A stretch of DNA of 64,000 nt from an uncultured Acidimicrobiales bacterium (GTDB lineage Bacteria; Actinomycetota; Acidimicrobiia; Acidimicrobiales; SZUA-35), in the NCBI GenBank assembly GCA_937976305.1, contig CALJSB010000060.1, positions 1 through 64,000 of the forward strand, written 5' to 3'. The notes under the pieces were generated by a model, which saw only the letters and a list, made by a program, of their open reading frames with translations, was not told where the DNA came from and searched no databases. This document shows positions 6,311 through 15,277 of the stretch, piece by piece. The stretch's first letter is position 1. Every line of letters begins with the position of its first letter. The position numbers and the translations under genes were made by a program.

Positions 6311-8978
6311 CTGCTTCTGGCCCGTCTGGTGCAGTGTCGTCTGGTGCAGGCTCGTCTGGTTCGACGATCGACGACGCAGCAACGAGATCCCGGAACACGG
6401 CGTCCGCCGCCCGGGCCGCAGCCCGTCCGGTGTCGGGGACCGGTGCCAGCTGGGCGATCTGGCGCAGCAGGTCGATCAGCAGCTTTGCTGTTCGCACGAA
6501 ATCGCCAGCCGTGATCTCCTCATCTTCGAGCACGTGGGAGAGGTCGCCGCCCGACGCCCAGCCATGGGCCATGGCCATGAATCCGGCATCTGGTTCTCGG
6601 GTGATCGGAAGTCGAGCGTGCTTCTCGGCCTTGGCCAAGTCGTTGTGAATACGAGTGAGGGCACCGAAGCGTCGACGAAGTTCTCGACTCGGGTACCACA
6701 ACTCGACCGCGGGCCCCAAGCGCCGATCTTCGAACGCAAAGGCCGATGCCAGGGCCGAGATCTCCGGGGCGGACAATCCGTCGAACAACCCTTCGTCGAG
6801 CGCTTCGATGAGGAGCAGATCGCACTCGTGGTAGAGACGGGCCAGGCGTTGGCCGGTGTCGGTCAATGCCCAACCGTCGAGGTGGCCTCGATCCTCGAGC
6901 AGGTCGACGACACGCTCGAACTGCCGCCCGAGCGACTCACTCTGCTTGTTGGAGTTTTTGACGAGATTCTCGATCTGGGCATCGATCTTGTCGATGCGCT
7001 TGAGACCCTTTCTGGCTGCTGGAGGCACGTCGAGGACACTTGAAATCGAGGTGCCCGGGCCGAGTCGCTTGCGCCGCTTTGCGCTCACCAGACGGGCTCG
7101 CACCATCGCCTGACTCACATCATGAATGAAGGTCATGCTGTGGGGCAGATACGGCTCAGGCAACTCAACTGCGCCGAGCACCGTTGGCGGTTCATTGAGC
7201 GACGTGGCGTTGATCTCATAGGTGTCGCTTGCGTCATCAACGACGACGACCTTGATGCGTCGACCCTTGCGGTAGGCAACCGAGATCGCCGTGACCGGCG
7301 ATGGCAGCTGATGGCCATCGACAGCTCCGTCGACCTCGAGAATCTGACCGGGCTTGATCTGACTCAACGCAAACGAAACGTCCTGCAAATCGGCGCTCGC
7401 TTCGACACGGGTTTCGACCGCCGCCCGCAGCTCATCGATCGGCCCGTACTCGGCCTCGAGCCGGCTGATCTGCTGGTGTTTGCGATCGCGCAACCGCTCC
7501 AGTTTCTCAGCCCCCCGCACCACGTCGGCGTCCACCCGAAACTGAGCGAACGACAGATTCAGAAGCTGACGGGCCCGCTCTTCGTCGTACCGGCGGACGA
7601 GGTTGGCCGCCATGTTGTAGGTCGGCCGAAACGCGGATCGAAGGACGTATTCTTTGCTCGCTGCCAGGTTGGCGACCTGTTCGAACTGCACAAACGGCGA
7701 CCACAGCACCACGGCTTGCCCGTGGGTGTCGATGCCGCGGCGGCCGGCACGGCCCGTGAGCTGGGTGTACTGAGCGGGCGTCAGTGCTTCGTGGTGTTCG
7801 CCCGTGAACTTCGTGAGCTTGTCGATTACAACGGTGCGTGCTGGCATGTTGATACCGAGGGCCAAGGTCTCGGTTGCGAACACCACTTTGGTGAGCCCCC
7901 GAACGAAACAGGCCTCGACCGTTTCCTTGAGCGGGGGAACCATCCCGGCATGGTGCGGAGCGACGCCAGACAGAAGGGCAGCGAGAAAATCCTCGTAGCC
8001 GAGGAGTTCGAGAGATGCGGCGTCGAATCCTTGCACGTGCTCGTCTGCGATCTCGCGGATCTGCTTGCGATCCGCCTTGCTTGTCATGACAAGACCTGCG
8101 TCGCGAACAGCGGCCGCAGCCTCGGCACAGCCGGCCCGACTGAAGATGAAGAAGATGGCGGGCAGTAGATCGTTTCGTCGCAACTCGTCGACGATGTCGA
8201 CCCGGCCGGGGGTGCGCCACTTCGCCCGGGGACGATGACGTTGATCCTTGCGTCGGTTCGAGTTGCCGCGACCCTTCGCCCCTCGGGGTGCACCGCCCCG
8301 GTGATCGGGGTCGAACCGAAAGCCCTTGTCGTTGGCCTTGCCTGACACCAACGTGCGAATCATGTGCAGCTTGGGTCCGCCACGCTCGGCAACGAGGTAG
8401 TGGTTCTCGAGCTCAACCGGTCGCCGAGTTTCAACAACCAGGGCAGTGTCGCCCCTCACCGTCCCCATCCACTCGGCCAGCTCACCGGCATTCGACACCG
8501 TTGCGGACAGAGCGACCAGCTGCACCGAGCGGGGCAGGTGAATGATCACCTCTTCCCACACCGGTCCGCGATAACTGTCTTGCAGGTAGTGGACCTCGTC
8601 GAGGACAACGGCCTGGAGGCGATCGAGTGTCCGACCGGCGTACAGCATGTTGCGGAGGACCTCGGTGGTCATGACCACCACAGGCGCTTCGCCGTTGATC
8701 GAATTGTCGCCGGTGAGCAAGCCAACATTCTCGGCGCCGTAGGCGGCTACGAAGTCGTGATATTTCTGGTTGGACAGGGCCTTGATTGGGGTCGTGTAAA
8801 ACACTCGAGTGCCGTCGGCGATGGCACGGTCGACCGCGTAGGCCGCCACCAGCGTCTTGCCCGCGCCGGTTGGCGCAGCAACGATCACGTGCGATCCGGC
8901 ATCGAGAGCATCAAATGCCTCGATCTGAAATCGGTCCGGTTCGAATCCGAGACCTTCGACGAATGCAGACCGGGTCAC
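6291..8978 (-). CDS. helY: Ski2/Mtr4-type DEVH-box RNA helicase HelY
   Basis: 895 aa. The helicase core is complete: Walker A APTGAGKT (35-42), TTPIKALSNQKY (motif Ia), DEVH (127-130), SAT (158-160), and later TETLALGINMPARTVV and QLTGRAGRRGID (motifs V and VI). A DSHCT-type C-terminal region follows (LARLYHECDLLLIEALDEGL and onward). In mycobacteria helY follows tatA and tatC in the proteasome neighbourhood, and here it lies 13 bp after tatC in the same order. The expected role is ATP-dependent RNA unwinding; the physiological substrate is not evident. Confidence 0.94.
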   Translation of the reverse strand: MTRSAFVEGLGFEPDRFQIEAFDALDAGSHVIVAAPTGAGKTLVAAYAVDRAIADGTRVFYTTPIKALSNQKYHDFVAAYGAENVGLLTGDNSINGEAPVVVMTTEVLRNMLYAGRTLDRLQAVVLDEVHYLQDSYRGPVWEEVIIHLPRSVQLVALSATVSNAGELAEWMGTVRGDTALVVETRRPVELENHYLVAERGGPKLHMIRTLVSGKANDKGFRFDPDHRGGAPRGAKGRGNSNRRKDQRHRPRAKWRTPGRVDIVDELRRNDLLPAIFFIFSRAGCAEAAAAVRDAGLVMTSKADRKQIREIADEHVQGFDAASLELLGYEDFLAALLSGVAPHHAGMVPPLKETVEACFVRGLTKVVFATETLALGINMPARTVVIDKLTKFTGEHHEALTPAQYTQLTGRAGRRGIDTHGQAVVLWSPFVQFEQVANLAASKEYVLRSAFRPTYNMAANLVRRYDEERARQLLNLSFAQFRVDADVVRGAEKLERLRDRKHQQISRLEAEYGPIDELRAAVETRVEASADLQDVSFALSQIKPGQILEVDGAVDGHQLPSPVTAISVAYRKGRRIKVVVVDDASDTYEINATSLNEPPTVLGAVELPEPYLPHSMTFIHDVSQAMVRARLVSAKRRKRLGPGTSISSVLDVPPAARKGLKRIDKIDAQIENLVKNSNKQSESLGRQFERVVDLLEDRGHLDGWALTDTGQRLARLYHECDLLLIEALDEGLFDGLSAPEISALASAFAFEDRRLGPAVELWYPSRELRRRFGALTRIHNDLAKAEKHARLPITREPDAGFMAMAHGWASGGDLSHVLEDEEITAGDFVRTAKLLIDLLRQIAQLAPVPDTGRAAARAADAVFRDLVAASSIVEPDEPAPDDTAPDGPEADADQQG

Positions 8979-8991
8979 AGGGCCGAGTCGC

Positions 8992-9759
8992 TCATACGAC
9001 CTGGGGTTTTCGGCCCGCGAGTCTTCCGCCGATGATCACCGCTATTTCGAAGAACACATACATTGGTATGGCCAGCGCGAGCAGGGTGAAGGGATCACCG
9101 GTCGGTGTGATGACCGCACCGAGGATCACCACCGCAACGACCGCGATCCTCCGGTTGTCGCGCAGCGTCTGTGTTTGCAACACCCCGGCCATCTGCAAGA
9201 ACACGAGAATCACTGGCAACTCGAAGGCAAGACCAAAGGCCAACACCATCTTCACGAAGAACGTGAGGTACTCATCGGGCGAGAAGAACGTCTCGAAGCG
9301 CTCGCTACCGAACTCGTTGGTCAGCACGTCGAGCGCTCGTGGCAAGAACAAATAGCCCAGTGTCATGCCAGCTAAGAGCAGCACGACCGACACAAGCAGA
9401 AACGGCACGAGGGCCTTCTTCTCGTGGCTGTGGAGCCCCGGCATGACGAAGCGGGCCAACTGATAGAAAATCACTGGGAGGGCCAAGATCAGCCCGCCGT
9501 AGCCAGAGAGAGTAAGCGTGACTGAGAAGGGTTCGAGGGGCCTGGTCACGAGGAACCCGCAATTGTCGACATCCGCGATCTCGCAGTAGGGCTCAGACAA
9601 GAAGTCGAACACGCGCTCGTTGAAGGCGTAGACGACAATGGCGCCGATCACCACCGCGATCAGCGACCGAATCAACCGGGTTCGCAGTTCAGTGAGATGG
9701 TCGACCAGCGACATCTCCCCGACCGGGTCGGGTGTGGACTTGGAGAACGGAAGCTTCAT
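8992..9759 (-). CDS. tatC: Sec-independent protein translocase TatC
   Basis: 255 aa with six predicted membrane spans. The N-terminal MSLVDHLTELRTRLIRSLIA segment is the conserved TatC signature that binds twin-arginine signal peptides, and the AFNERVFDFLSEPY and GMTLGYLFLPRALDVL segments fit the family. The ATG overlaps the tatB stop by 4 bp, indicating translational coupling. With TatB it forms the receptor complex for folded proteins. No separate tatA is visible in the window. Confidence 0.96.
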   Translation of the reverse strand: MKLPFSKSTPDPVGEMSLVDHLTELRTRLIRSLIAVVIGAIVVYAFNERVFDFLSEPYCEIADVDNCGFLVTRPLEPFSVTLTLSGYGGLILALPVIFYQLARFVMPGLHSHEKKALVPFLLVSVVLLLAGMTLGYLFLPRALDVLTNEFGSERFETFFSPDEYLTFFVKMVLAFGLAFELPVILVFLQMAGVLQTQTLRDNRRIAVVAVVILGAVITPTGDPFTLLALAIPMYVFFEIAVIIGGRLAGRKPQVV

Positions 9760-10220
9760 GCCGTATCCGAGCCACTGTCCGACTCGGTGGCGCTCGTGTC
9801 GTCGGACGATTCCGGTCCGGCCGACTCGGCGGGTTGCTCTGGCTGAGTCGGCTCCTCTGGCTCAACGGGTTGCTCTGCCGCTTCGGCCGGCTGGGCATCG
9901 TCGACGCTGGCCATCTGCGCGGTCTTGGGTTTGATCCGCGATGGATCCGTCATTTCGTCGTGGCGATCGGCATACCCCCGTGGGACAATCGGCTTGTCGG
10001 CGCTTCCATCGCCCCGACCTTCGACATCACCGGACCATTTCGATGGATCGACCTCATCAATGCCGGCCATGAACTCGTCACGAATCGACGAGGTCATCGA
10101 CCGGACTTGGCTCGCGTATCGGCCCGCCTTTCGCAGGACGCCGGGCAGCTGTTCGGGGCCGACCACGATCAAGGCAACGAGTGCGATCACAAGGATCTCG
10201 CCACCACCGATGTTGAGCAT
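9756..10220 (-). CDS. tatB: Twin-arginine translocase subunit TatB
   Basis: 154 aa. A short N-terminal span (about 4-22) with Glu8 (GGGEILVIALVALIVVGP) is followed by the hinge GPEQLP and an amphipathic helix (VLRKAGRYASQVRSMTSSIR), the TatA/TatB layout. Glu8 and the long Pro/Glu/Ser-rich acidic tail (about 100-154) favour TatB over TatA. It is the first gene of the tatB-tatC-helY-lipid-kinase-like unit. It could also supply TatA function if no tatA exists elsewhere in the genome. Confidence 0.88.
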   Translation of the reverse strand: MLNIGGGEILVIALVALIVVGPEQLPGVLRKAGRYASQVRSMTSSIRDEFMAGIDEVDPSKWSGDVEGRGDGSADKPIVPRGYADRHDEMTDPSRIKPKTAQMASVDDAQPAEAAEQPVEPEEPTQPEQPAESAGPESSDDTSATESDSGSDTA

Positions 10221-10244
10221 GGCCTCAGGGTACCGAACGCGATC

Positions 10245-10268
10245 GAGCCGCCGGATTACCGGCGGCTC
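10245..10268 (-). terminator. Hairpin between the zinc-ribbon gene and tatB
   Basis: A perfect 10-bp stem, GAGCCGCCGG/CCGGCGGCTC, with an ATTA loop, 27 nt beyond the stop of the zinc-ribbon gene (minus direction). No T-run follows. It probably ends that transcript before tatB. Confidence 0.6.
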
Positions 10269-10295
10269 GTTTGCTGAGGGGAGATCTGCTTGTTG

Positions 10296-10625
10296 TTACC
10301 GAGAGAACTCGGAAATGGCCTGCTCGAGCGCATGCTCGTCGGACAACAGGTCGTGGAAATCCAGCAGGTCGTCGTGGTTGATCGGTTCACCGATGTGGGG
10401 CTCCGCAAGTTCCGCCGGGAGCCTCCAGGTTGTGAACGCGACACCGCTGGCGACAAGGAGGTCAATCGTCCTGGTCTCAGCTGATTTCACCACCGTCATC
10501 CGGCAGTGAGGACACCGAAACGAATACGTTCCCGCATTGGTGTCGTCGCAGATCCGCACCTGAACGTCGGCTGTGGTCAGCTCGACGTCTCCGCAGTCAG
10601 TGCAGCTCGCTCGAATTGTCGCCAT
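10296..10625 (-). CDS. Small zinc-ribbon protein of unknown function
   Basis: 109 aa from ATG 10625, which has AGGAG (10634-10638) 8 nt upstream; the longer frame to 10754 lacks support. Two CxxC pairs (CTDC near residue 9 and CPHC near 36) form a likely zinc ribbon, and the C-terminal third is acidic and helical (NHDDLLDFHDLLSDEHALEQ). Such proteins are common in this lineage as hypotheticals; I cannot assign a role. It stands alone between the tat unit and the divergent GDPD operon, and a stem-loop follows its stop. Confidence 0.85.
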   Translation of the reverse strand: MATIRASCTDCGDVELTTADVQVRICDDTNAGTYSFRCPHCRMTVVKSAETRTIDLLVASGVAFTTWRLPAELAEPHIGEPINHDDLLDFHDLLSDEHALEQAISEFSR

Positions 10626-10810
10626 ATTGCTCTCTCCTACCCAATAACTCGTTCTGGAGTTACATTCGGCAGGAGGCGGCAATCTCTTAATGGAATGGGC
10701 AAGAGAACCTTCTCCTGCCCCTGAAGGACTCTGATTGTGCCCGGTCCGCCACACCGAGTGGTGGATGCTCCAAAGGATGCTCTCGGCCGAGTTCCTGGCA
10801 GGATGGTCAG

Positions 10811-11560
10811 ATGGCGCCCAGGCTCCCTCCGCTCCGTGATGCCCCCATCACGTTCGCTCACCGCGGGGCGAGAGCTCACGCTCCCGAAAACACCCTCGAA
10901 GCGTTCCGCTTGGCCCTAAAATTGGGGGCTTCTGGGCTCGAGAGCGATGTGTGGATCACCGCCGACGGTGTCCCCGTCCTCGACCATGACGGCGTCTGCG
11001 GATCACTGTTACGTCGTCGGAAAATCCGAGAGGTGAACCGCCAAGATCTCCCCGACCACATCCCGAGTCTCGATGAGTTCTACGACGGGGTGGGGCACGA
11101 CTTCGAGCTCTCCCTCGACGTCAAAGATTCTTCGGCTTTTTCTGCCGTTGTAGCGTCAGCAAGGAACGTCGGGGCCGAAGATCGCCTGTGGTTATGTCAT
11201 CCCGAAGTCGACCAGCTCGTTGGCTGGCGCCACGACACCGACGCTCGGCTCGTCGACTCAACCAGGCTGGCAAAGATCAAAGAGGGCCCCGAACGCCGAG
11301 CCTCGAAGCTGCGAGATCTCGGCATCGAAGCGGTCAACCTGCGAAACATCGATTGGACTGGCGGTCTGGTCACGATGTTCCATCGCTTCGGCCGCTACGC
11401 CCTGGGCTGGGACGCTCAGCACCCTCGAGAGATCGCAAAACTCCTCGACGCCGGTATCGACGGCGTCTTCTCCGACCACGTCGATCGCATGTCCGAAGCG
11501 TTCATCAGCTTTTTCCCTGACCATGACCTTTCACCCCGAGGGCGCAACGACTCACCATGA
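10811..11560 (+). CDS. Glycerophosphodiester phosphodiesterase (GDPD) family protein
   Basis: 249 aa TIM-barrel enzyme. The N-terminal AHRGARAHAPENTLEAF motif holds the catalytic His and the HRG/PENT signature; ESDVWITADGVPVLDHD supplies the metal-binding Glu and Asp and the second catalytic His. The C-terminal LLDAGIDGVFSDHVD strand-loop is typical. It should hydrolyse glycerophosphodiesters to glycerol-3-phosphate and an alcohol. No signal peptide is present, so it is probably cytoplasmic. It is the first gene of a three-gene unit: its TGA overlaps the ATG of the ribonuclease gene (ATGA). Confidence 0.92.
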   Translation: MAPRLPPLRDAPITFAHRGARAHAPENTLEAFRLALKLGASGLESDVWITADGVPVLDHDGVCGSLLRRRKIREVNRQDLPDHIPSLDEFYDGVGHDFELSLDVKDSSAFSAVVASARNVGAEDRLWLCHPEVDQLVGWRHDTDARLVDSTRLAKIKEGPERRASKLRDLGIEAVNLRNIDWTGGLVTMFHRFGRYALGWDAQHPREIAKLLDAGIDGVFSDHVDRMSEAFISFFPDHDLSPRGRNDSP

Positions 11561-12048
11561 TCACGCTCGAAAAGCGAAGCCTCACCATTGGATTTGTCAG
11601 CGGCATGCTCGTAATGCTCGTTGCCTGGATGCTTGCCGCGAACGTCTTCGCCGACGACTCGACATCCGGCACGGTGGCCGCAGACGCCGGCGTGACAACC
11701 ACGATCGCCGAGGCCACCCCCGATACCGAGTTGGTGAGCGACGAGCCCGCTGTGCGGTTCTCGGATCTGCCGACGATCCGCCCCGACGAGCTCCCCGCAG
11801 AGGCTCTCGACACGATGGCGCTCATTGCCAACGGCGGGCCGTTCCCGTTCAGGCAAGACGACGGCATCTTTCAGAACCGCGAGGGATTCCTGCCAGACGA
11901 ATCCCAGAATCACTACCGTGAGTACACCGTGGTCACGCCGGGTGAGGGCGATCGGGGGGCGCGGCGCATTGTCTCAGGAGCAGATGGCGAGCTGTACTAC
12001 ACCAGCGATCATTACGCCTCGTTTTCCGAGATTGTCGACGAGGGCTGA
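11557..12048 (+). CDS. Membrane-anchored or secreted guanyl-specific ribonuclease (RNase Sa/T1 family)
   Basis: 163 aa. An uncleaved anchor or signal peptide is visible (about 8-32, LTIGFVSGMLVMLVAWMLAA), followed by a Thr/Asp/Glu-rich linker. The ribonuclease domain starts near residue 72. The core segments LDTMALIANGGPFPFRQDDG, FQNREGFLP and REYTVVTPG match RNase Sa, and the three catalytic residues are recognisable: Glu in YREYTV, Arg in GARRIVSG and His in SDHYASF. It should cleave single-stranded RNA 3' of guanosine, outside the membrane. It overlaps the GDPD gene by 4 bp and is followed after 3 nt by its likely inhibitor. Confidence 0.9.
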   Translation: MITLEKRSLTIGFVSGMLVMLVAWMLAANVFADDSTSGTVAADAGVTTTIAEATPDTELVSDEPAVRFSDLPTIRPDELPAEALDTMALIANGGPFPFRQDDGIFQNREGFLPDESQNHYREYTVVTPGEGDRGARRIVSGADGELYYTSDHYASFSEIVDEG

Positions 12049-12051
12049 ACG

Positions 12052-12498
12052 GTGTTTCGCCCCTCTCCTGATCTGCTGACGGCGCTCTCCCAGCGTCGCC
12101 TTGCCGCCGGTCTCTGGCAGGCAGACCACCTGGATCCCTCGCTTGGCCCCGTGCTCTCGCAGCTCGGTTGGAGAGTCATCCAGCTCGACCTCGATGCCGG
12201 CACCAACAAAGACCAACTTCTCGATGCGCTCGGTGTCGCCGCTGGGTTTCCCGACCACTACGGCCGAAACTGGGATGCGGCAGCCGACTGTTTGACCGAA
12301 CTTGGCTTCGACGAGACGCTGGCAATCATCGTCAACGGAGCGGGTGTCTGGGCGGCACAGAACGAGGCGGATGCCCGAATCTTCCTGAGCGTCCTGAGCG
12401 ACGCGGTTGCATGGTTCGCCGCTGACGGCAAAGCCGTGTACGGCCTCTGGCAAGGTGTGGCGCCGACTGGCGTGCCGTCGTTCGACGATGCCTGTTGA
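12052..12498 (+). CDS. Barstar-family ribonuclease inhibitor
   Basis: 148 aa from GTG 12052, 3 nt after the ribonuclease stop. The barstar core is clear: LDLDAGTNKDQLLDALGVAA, then FPDHYGRNWDAAADCLTEL, where FPxxYGxNWDAxxDCL is the family signature covering the RNase-binding helix and loop. The N-terminal ~30 residues are extra relative to classical barstar. There is no signal peptide, so it would protect the cytoplasm from ribonuclease that fails to be exported. Direct pairing with the preceding RNase is inferred from adjacency. Confidence 0.9.
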   Translation: MFRPSPDLLTALSQRRLAAGLWQADHLDPSLGPVLSQLGWRVIQLDLDAGTNKDQLLDALGVAAGFPDHYGRNWDAAADCLTELGFDETLAIIVNGAGVWAAQNEADARIFLSVLSDAVAWFAADGKAVYGLWQGVAPTGVPSFDDAC

Positions 12499-12517
12499 AG
12501 CTTCCTCGACTTGAGGG

Positions 12518-13342
12518 CTACAGCCAGGCCAGCCGGTTGACTGGCCAGAAGATCACGAAGGCTCGTCCCACCACCCGCTCTTCTTCGATCGGGCCAAAGA
12601 ACCGTGAGTCGAGAGACTCGTCGCGGTTGTCGCCCATGACGAAGAGCTCGCCCTCTTCAACAGTGACAGGACCGAAGTCGAGAATGACTTCGTCGTCAGC
12701 CAGGTAGCCCTCTTCGAGCCGTTGGCCGTTGATCCACACGGAGTTCTCGCGGCCCTCGACTGTCTGGCCGGGCACAGCGATCACGCGCTTGATCAGATCG
12801 CGAATCTCGCCTGGCTCGTCGTCGGGCCGGCTGAACACCACCACGTCACCCACGTTGATGTCGCCCAACCGGTAGCTGACCTTGTTGACCAACACGCGGT
12901 CGTCTTCGAGCAGTGTCATTTCCATCGATTCGGAGGGAATGAAGAACGCTTGGAAGAGCGTGGCTCGCAGAATCAAGGCAACGGCGATCGCACCAACCAG
13001 CACCACGATCCACTCACCGACCGCCTTGGCGAAGCTGGTGATGCCGTCGTCAACAATGTCGCTGTTTGAGGCAGTGTCAGTGTCTGAGGCAGTGTCAGGC
13101 TCTACGTGAACAACATCGTCGGGCTGAACGGCATCGTCGGACCAGGCGACCTCTTGGTCGACAACCGCCACGGGGCTCACTTCGGTTGGTTCACTTCCCA
13201 CGAGGTCCCCATCGGCAACAGCGGGAGCTCGATGAGTGGGTTGAGGAGCTCGATGCGTGGGAGGGGACGCACCAACGGACTCAAAGAGGCCCTCGGCAAG
13301 AGCCTCGGAGATCCAATTGTCGTCGCCACCGGATTCAGCCAT
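12518..13342 (-). CDS. lepB: Signal peptidase I
   Basis: 274 aa from ATG 13342; upstream residues of the longer frame overlap pafC and are not needed. A long acidic N-terminal region (about 1-100), including a small DTASDTDTASNSD repeat, precedes one membrane span (about 110-131). The catalytic Ser139 lies in IPSESMEMTL and the general-base Lys185 in DLIKRVIAVPG; GDNRDESLDSRFFGP is the family box E. It cleaves signal peptides of Sec and Tat exports on the outer face of the membrane. It follows pafC by 11 bp and converges with the barstar gene. Confidence 0.95.
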   Translation of the reverse strand: MAESGGDDNWISEALAEGLFESVGASPPTHRAPQPTHRAPAVADGDLVGSEPTEVSPVAVVDQEVAWSDDAVQPDDVVHVEPDTASDTDTASNSDIVDDGITSFAKAVGEWIVVLVGAIAVALILRATLFQAFFIPSESMEMTLLEDDRVLVNKVSYRLGDINVGDVVVFSRPDDEPGEIRDLIKRVIAVPGQTVEGRENSVWINGQRLEEGYLADDEVILDFGPVTVEEGELFVMGDNRDESLDSRFFGPIEEERVVGRAFVIFWPVNRLAWL

Positions 13343-13353
13343 GAGAGGCGAGA

Positions 13354-14319
13354 CTAACCGCTGTAGCGGCTCAGGATGCGCCGTGCCGCCTCGGCGCCGA
13401 CCTCTGCCGCCGGGACGCCGTCGATCTCGCCGTCGACCACCGTTGCCCGGGGACCCAACCTGACGAGCAGCCGCTCGAGCCATGGTCGAGCCGACACCGC
13501 GAGTGAAATCCGCTGCGCTCCGTCAGGTCCTTCGCTGATCCGCTCACACGGGTAGGTCTCCGCCACCCACGCCGCTTCTGGCGACAAGTCGATGGTCACT
13601 CGGGCGGCATTCGAGCCCGGCGAGAACGTTGACGACGTCGTCGCATCGACGACTGGGAGCTTGTCGCTCGCCGTGCCCGTCGGCCGTGCTGCTTCGATGC
13701 GATCAACGCGAAACAGGCGCTCAGCCTCGGCCACGTGGCACCACGATTCGACGTACCAAGCACCCTCTTGGGCGATCACGCGCCACGGCGTGATGCGTCG
13801 AGTGGTGTGGGTGTCGCGGTTGAACGAGAAGTAGTCGATCTCGACTTCGGTCTTCGAGGCTGCGTTGTCGCGCATCGTGGCGAGAATCGCCGGGTCGGCC
13901 GACCCGAGATCGACGTCGACGATCTGCTCGCCATCGCCGCCGAGGCTCGTCCGCAGCTTGTCAAGTGCTCGCACCAGCGGCCCGTCGGGGTCGGTGCCCG
14001 GGACAGAGAGCAAGCCATCTGTCGAGGCGAGCAACGCAAGGCCTTGGTCAGGCGTGAGCCGTAAGGGACGGGAGAAGAAGTCTGCGTAGTGAATCCACAC
14101 TCGGCCATCCTCAATCGTCACCTCGACCAGGGCGTCTGGGGTGTAGGGCGGGATCCCGACCATCCACACGACGTTGAGGTCATCAACGAGATCGTCGGGA
14201 TCAAGGTCGAAACGTCTGGCCACCTCCGCCACCTCGACCCCTGGGTTGGAGACAATCCAGGGGACGATGGCGAGTACGCGTCGAATTCGGTCGGCGGCAG
14301 TGAGGCGCGGGGCAGCCAT
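13354..14319 (-). CDS. pafC: WYL-domain transcriptional regulator PafC
   Basis: 321 aa. An N-terminal winged-helix region (ADRIRRVLAIVPWIVSNPG, then VEVAEVARRFDLDPDDLVDDLN) is followed by a WYL domain (EVEIDYFSFNRDTHTTRRIT, GAWYVESWCHVAEAERLFRV) and a WCX-type C-terminus. Its ATG overlaps the pafB TGA by 1 bp (ATGA). In mycobacteria PafB and PafC form a heterodimer that activates RecA-independent DNA-damage genes. The gene is kept next to pafA as usual, although it is not part of the pupylation chemistry. Confidence 0.93.
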   Translation of the reverse strand: MAAPRLTAADRIRRVLAIVPWIVSNPGVEVAEVARRFDLDPDDLVDDLNVVWMVGIPPYTPDALVEVTIEDGRVWIHYADFFSRPLRLTPDQGLALLASTDGLLSVPGTDPDGPLVRALDKLRTSLGGDGEQIVDVDLGSADPAILATMRDNAASKTEVEIDYFSFNRDTHTTRRITPWRVIAQEGAWYVESWCHVAEAERLFRVDRIEAARPTGTASDKLPVVDATTSSTFSPGSNAARVTIDLSPEAAWVAETYPCERISEGPDGAQRISLAVSARPWLERLLVRLGPRATVVDGEIDGVPAAEVGAEAARRILSRYSG

Positions 14320-15260
14320 CAGGCGACCGACTCGAGCCAGGCAATGGTGCGGGCTCGAACATCGGGCGGTTCGAGCACCTCTGCGTGTTCGAGAAAGTCG
14401 AGCACGAAGGAACGAATCGCCTCCTCGTTGCGCACGGCGATGCTCACTTCGATGGCACCGTCGTCGAGTTCACGGGCGACGTCCGCATTCGGCAGTCGGC
14501 GTCTGGCCCAAGCGGCTCGCTCGGCATCGACTCGAACGAGAATCTCGACTGGTACATCGCCACCCATCTCCCAGCTCTCGACTCGAGCACCAGGCGCAGA
14601 CGTGCGGCGGCGGGCCGTTCCGGGTTCGCCGACGAACTTGACGTCGCCGTCAAGCCGGTCGAGCCGGAAGTTGCGTTCGCCCTCGCGACCGCGGTCATAC
14701 CCGGTGAGGTACCAGCGGCCGCGTTGGAAGTCGAGCCGTCCCGGCTCGATCTCTCGAACCTCGCCGCGATAGGAAAACGACAACGGTTGGCCAGCCGTGA
14801 TCGCAGAGAAGATCTGACTCAACCGCGGATCGACCGGCACGTTCGCAACGTGGTCGACCTGGTCGACAAACATCTCGTCTTGCCCTCCGAGTTTCCACAA
14901 TGCCTCGCGGTCAGCAGCAGCCGTCGCCCCCTCACCGGGATCGAGACGGACAGCCATCGCCGCCAGGTGCAGCGCCGCTAACTCGTCAGGCGCCAGCCCC
15001 GGATCAGCCAGGTAGTACTCCTCGGGCGGAATGCGGTAGCCGTCAAGTGGCGGATCGGTCGCCGGGACGCGTTCGACCCGCAGCGGAATCCCCATCTCGC
15101 GGATCTCATCTTTGTCCCGTTCGAAGGCCCTGTGGAACGAGGCGTCGTTGTCTGGATATCCCTCAACGCTGGCCCGGAGCTCTTCTGCGGTGAGGGGCAA
15201 CGACGTGTCGATCAGCACCGCGATCAGCTTGAGCAGTCGTTCGAGTTTGTTTGTCGACAT
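14319..15260 (-). CDS. pafB: WYL-domain transcriptional regulator PafB
   Basis: 313 aa, paralogous to PafC. It has an N-terminal helix-turn-helix (KLERLLKLIAVLIDTSLPLT, then AEELRASV), a WYL core (LSFSYRGEVREIEPGRLDFQ, GRWYLTGYDRGREGERNFRL) and the C-terminal dimer region. It starts 17 bp after the pafA stop and is translationally coupled to pafC, giving the order pafA-pafB-pafC-lepB on one message. It is expected to partner with PafC as a DNA-damage-responsive activator. Confidence 0.93.
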   Translation of the reverse strand: MSTNKLERLLKLIAVLIDTSLPLTAEELRASVEGYPDNDASFHRAFERDKDEIREMGIPLRVERVPATDPPLDGYRIPPEEYYLADPGLAPDELAALHLAAMAVRLDPGEGATAAADREALWKLGGQDEMFVDQVDHVANVPVDPRLSQIFSAITAGQPLSFSYRGEVREIEPGRLDFQRGRWYLTGYDRGREGERNFRLDRLDGDVKFVGEPGTARRRTSAPGARVESWEMGGDVPVEILVRVDAERAAWARRRLPNADVARELDDGAIEVSIAVRNEEAIRSFVLDFLEHAEVLEPPDVRARTIAWLESVA

Positions 15261-15277
15261 GTTCGAACAGCCCCGAC

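Noticed and set aside
7122-8168. 348-aa plus-strand frame antisense to helY
   Set aside because: It lies entirely inside helY, which has full helicase motifs; the plus-strand translation has no recognisable domain. Long shadow frames are expected at this GC content.
10650-10660. TTCTGGAGT upstream of the zinc-ribbon gene, matching the first bases of the 46-nt palindromes
   Set aside because: Only nine bases match and the inner stem is absent; chance similarity.
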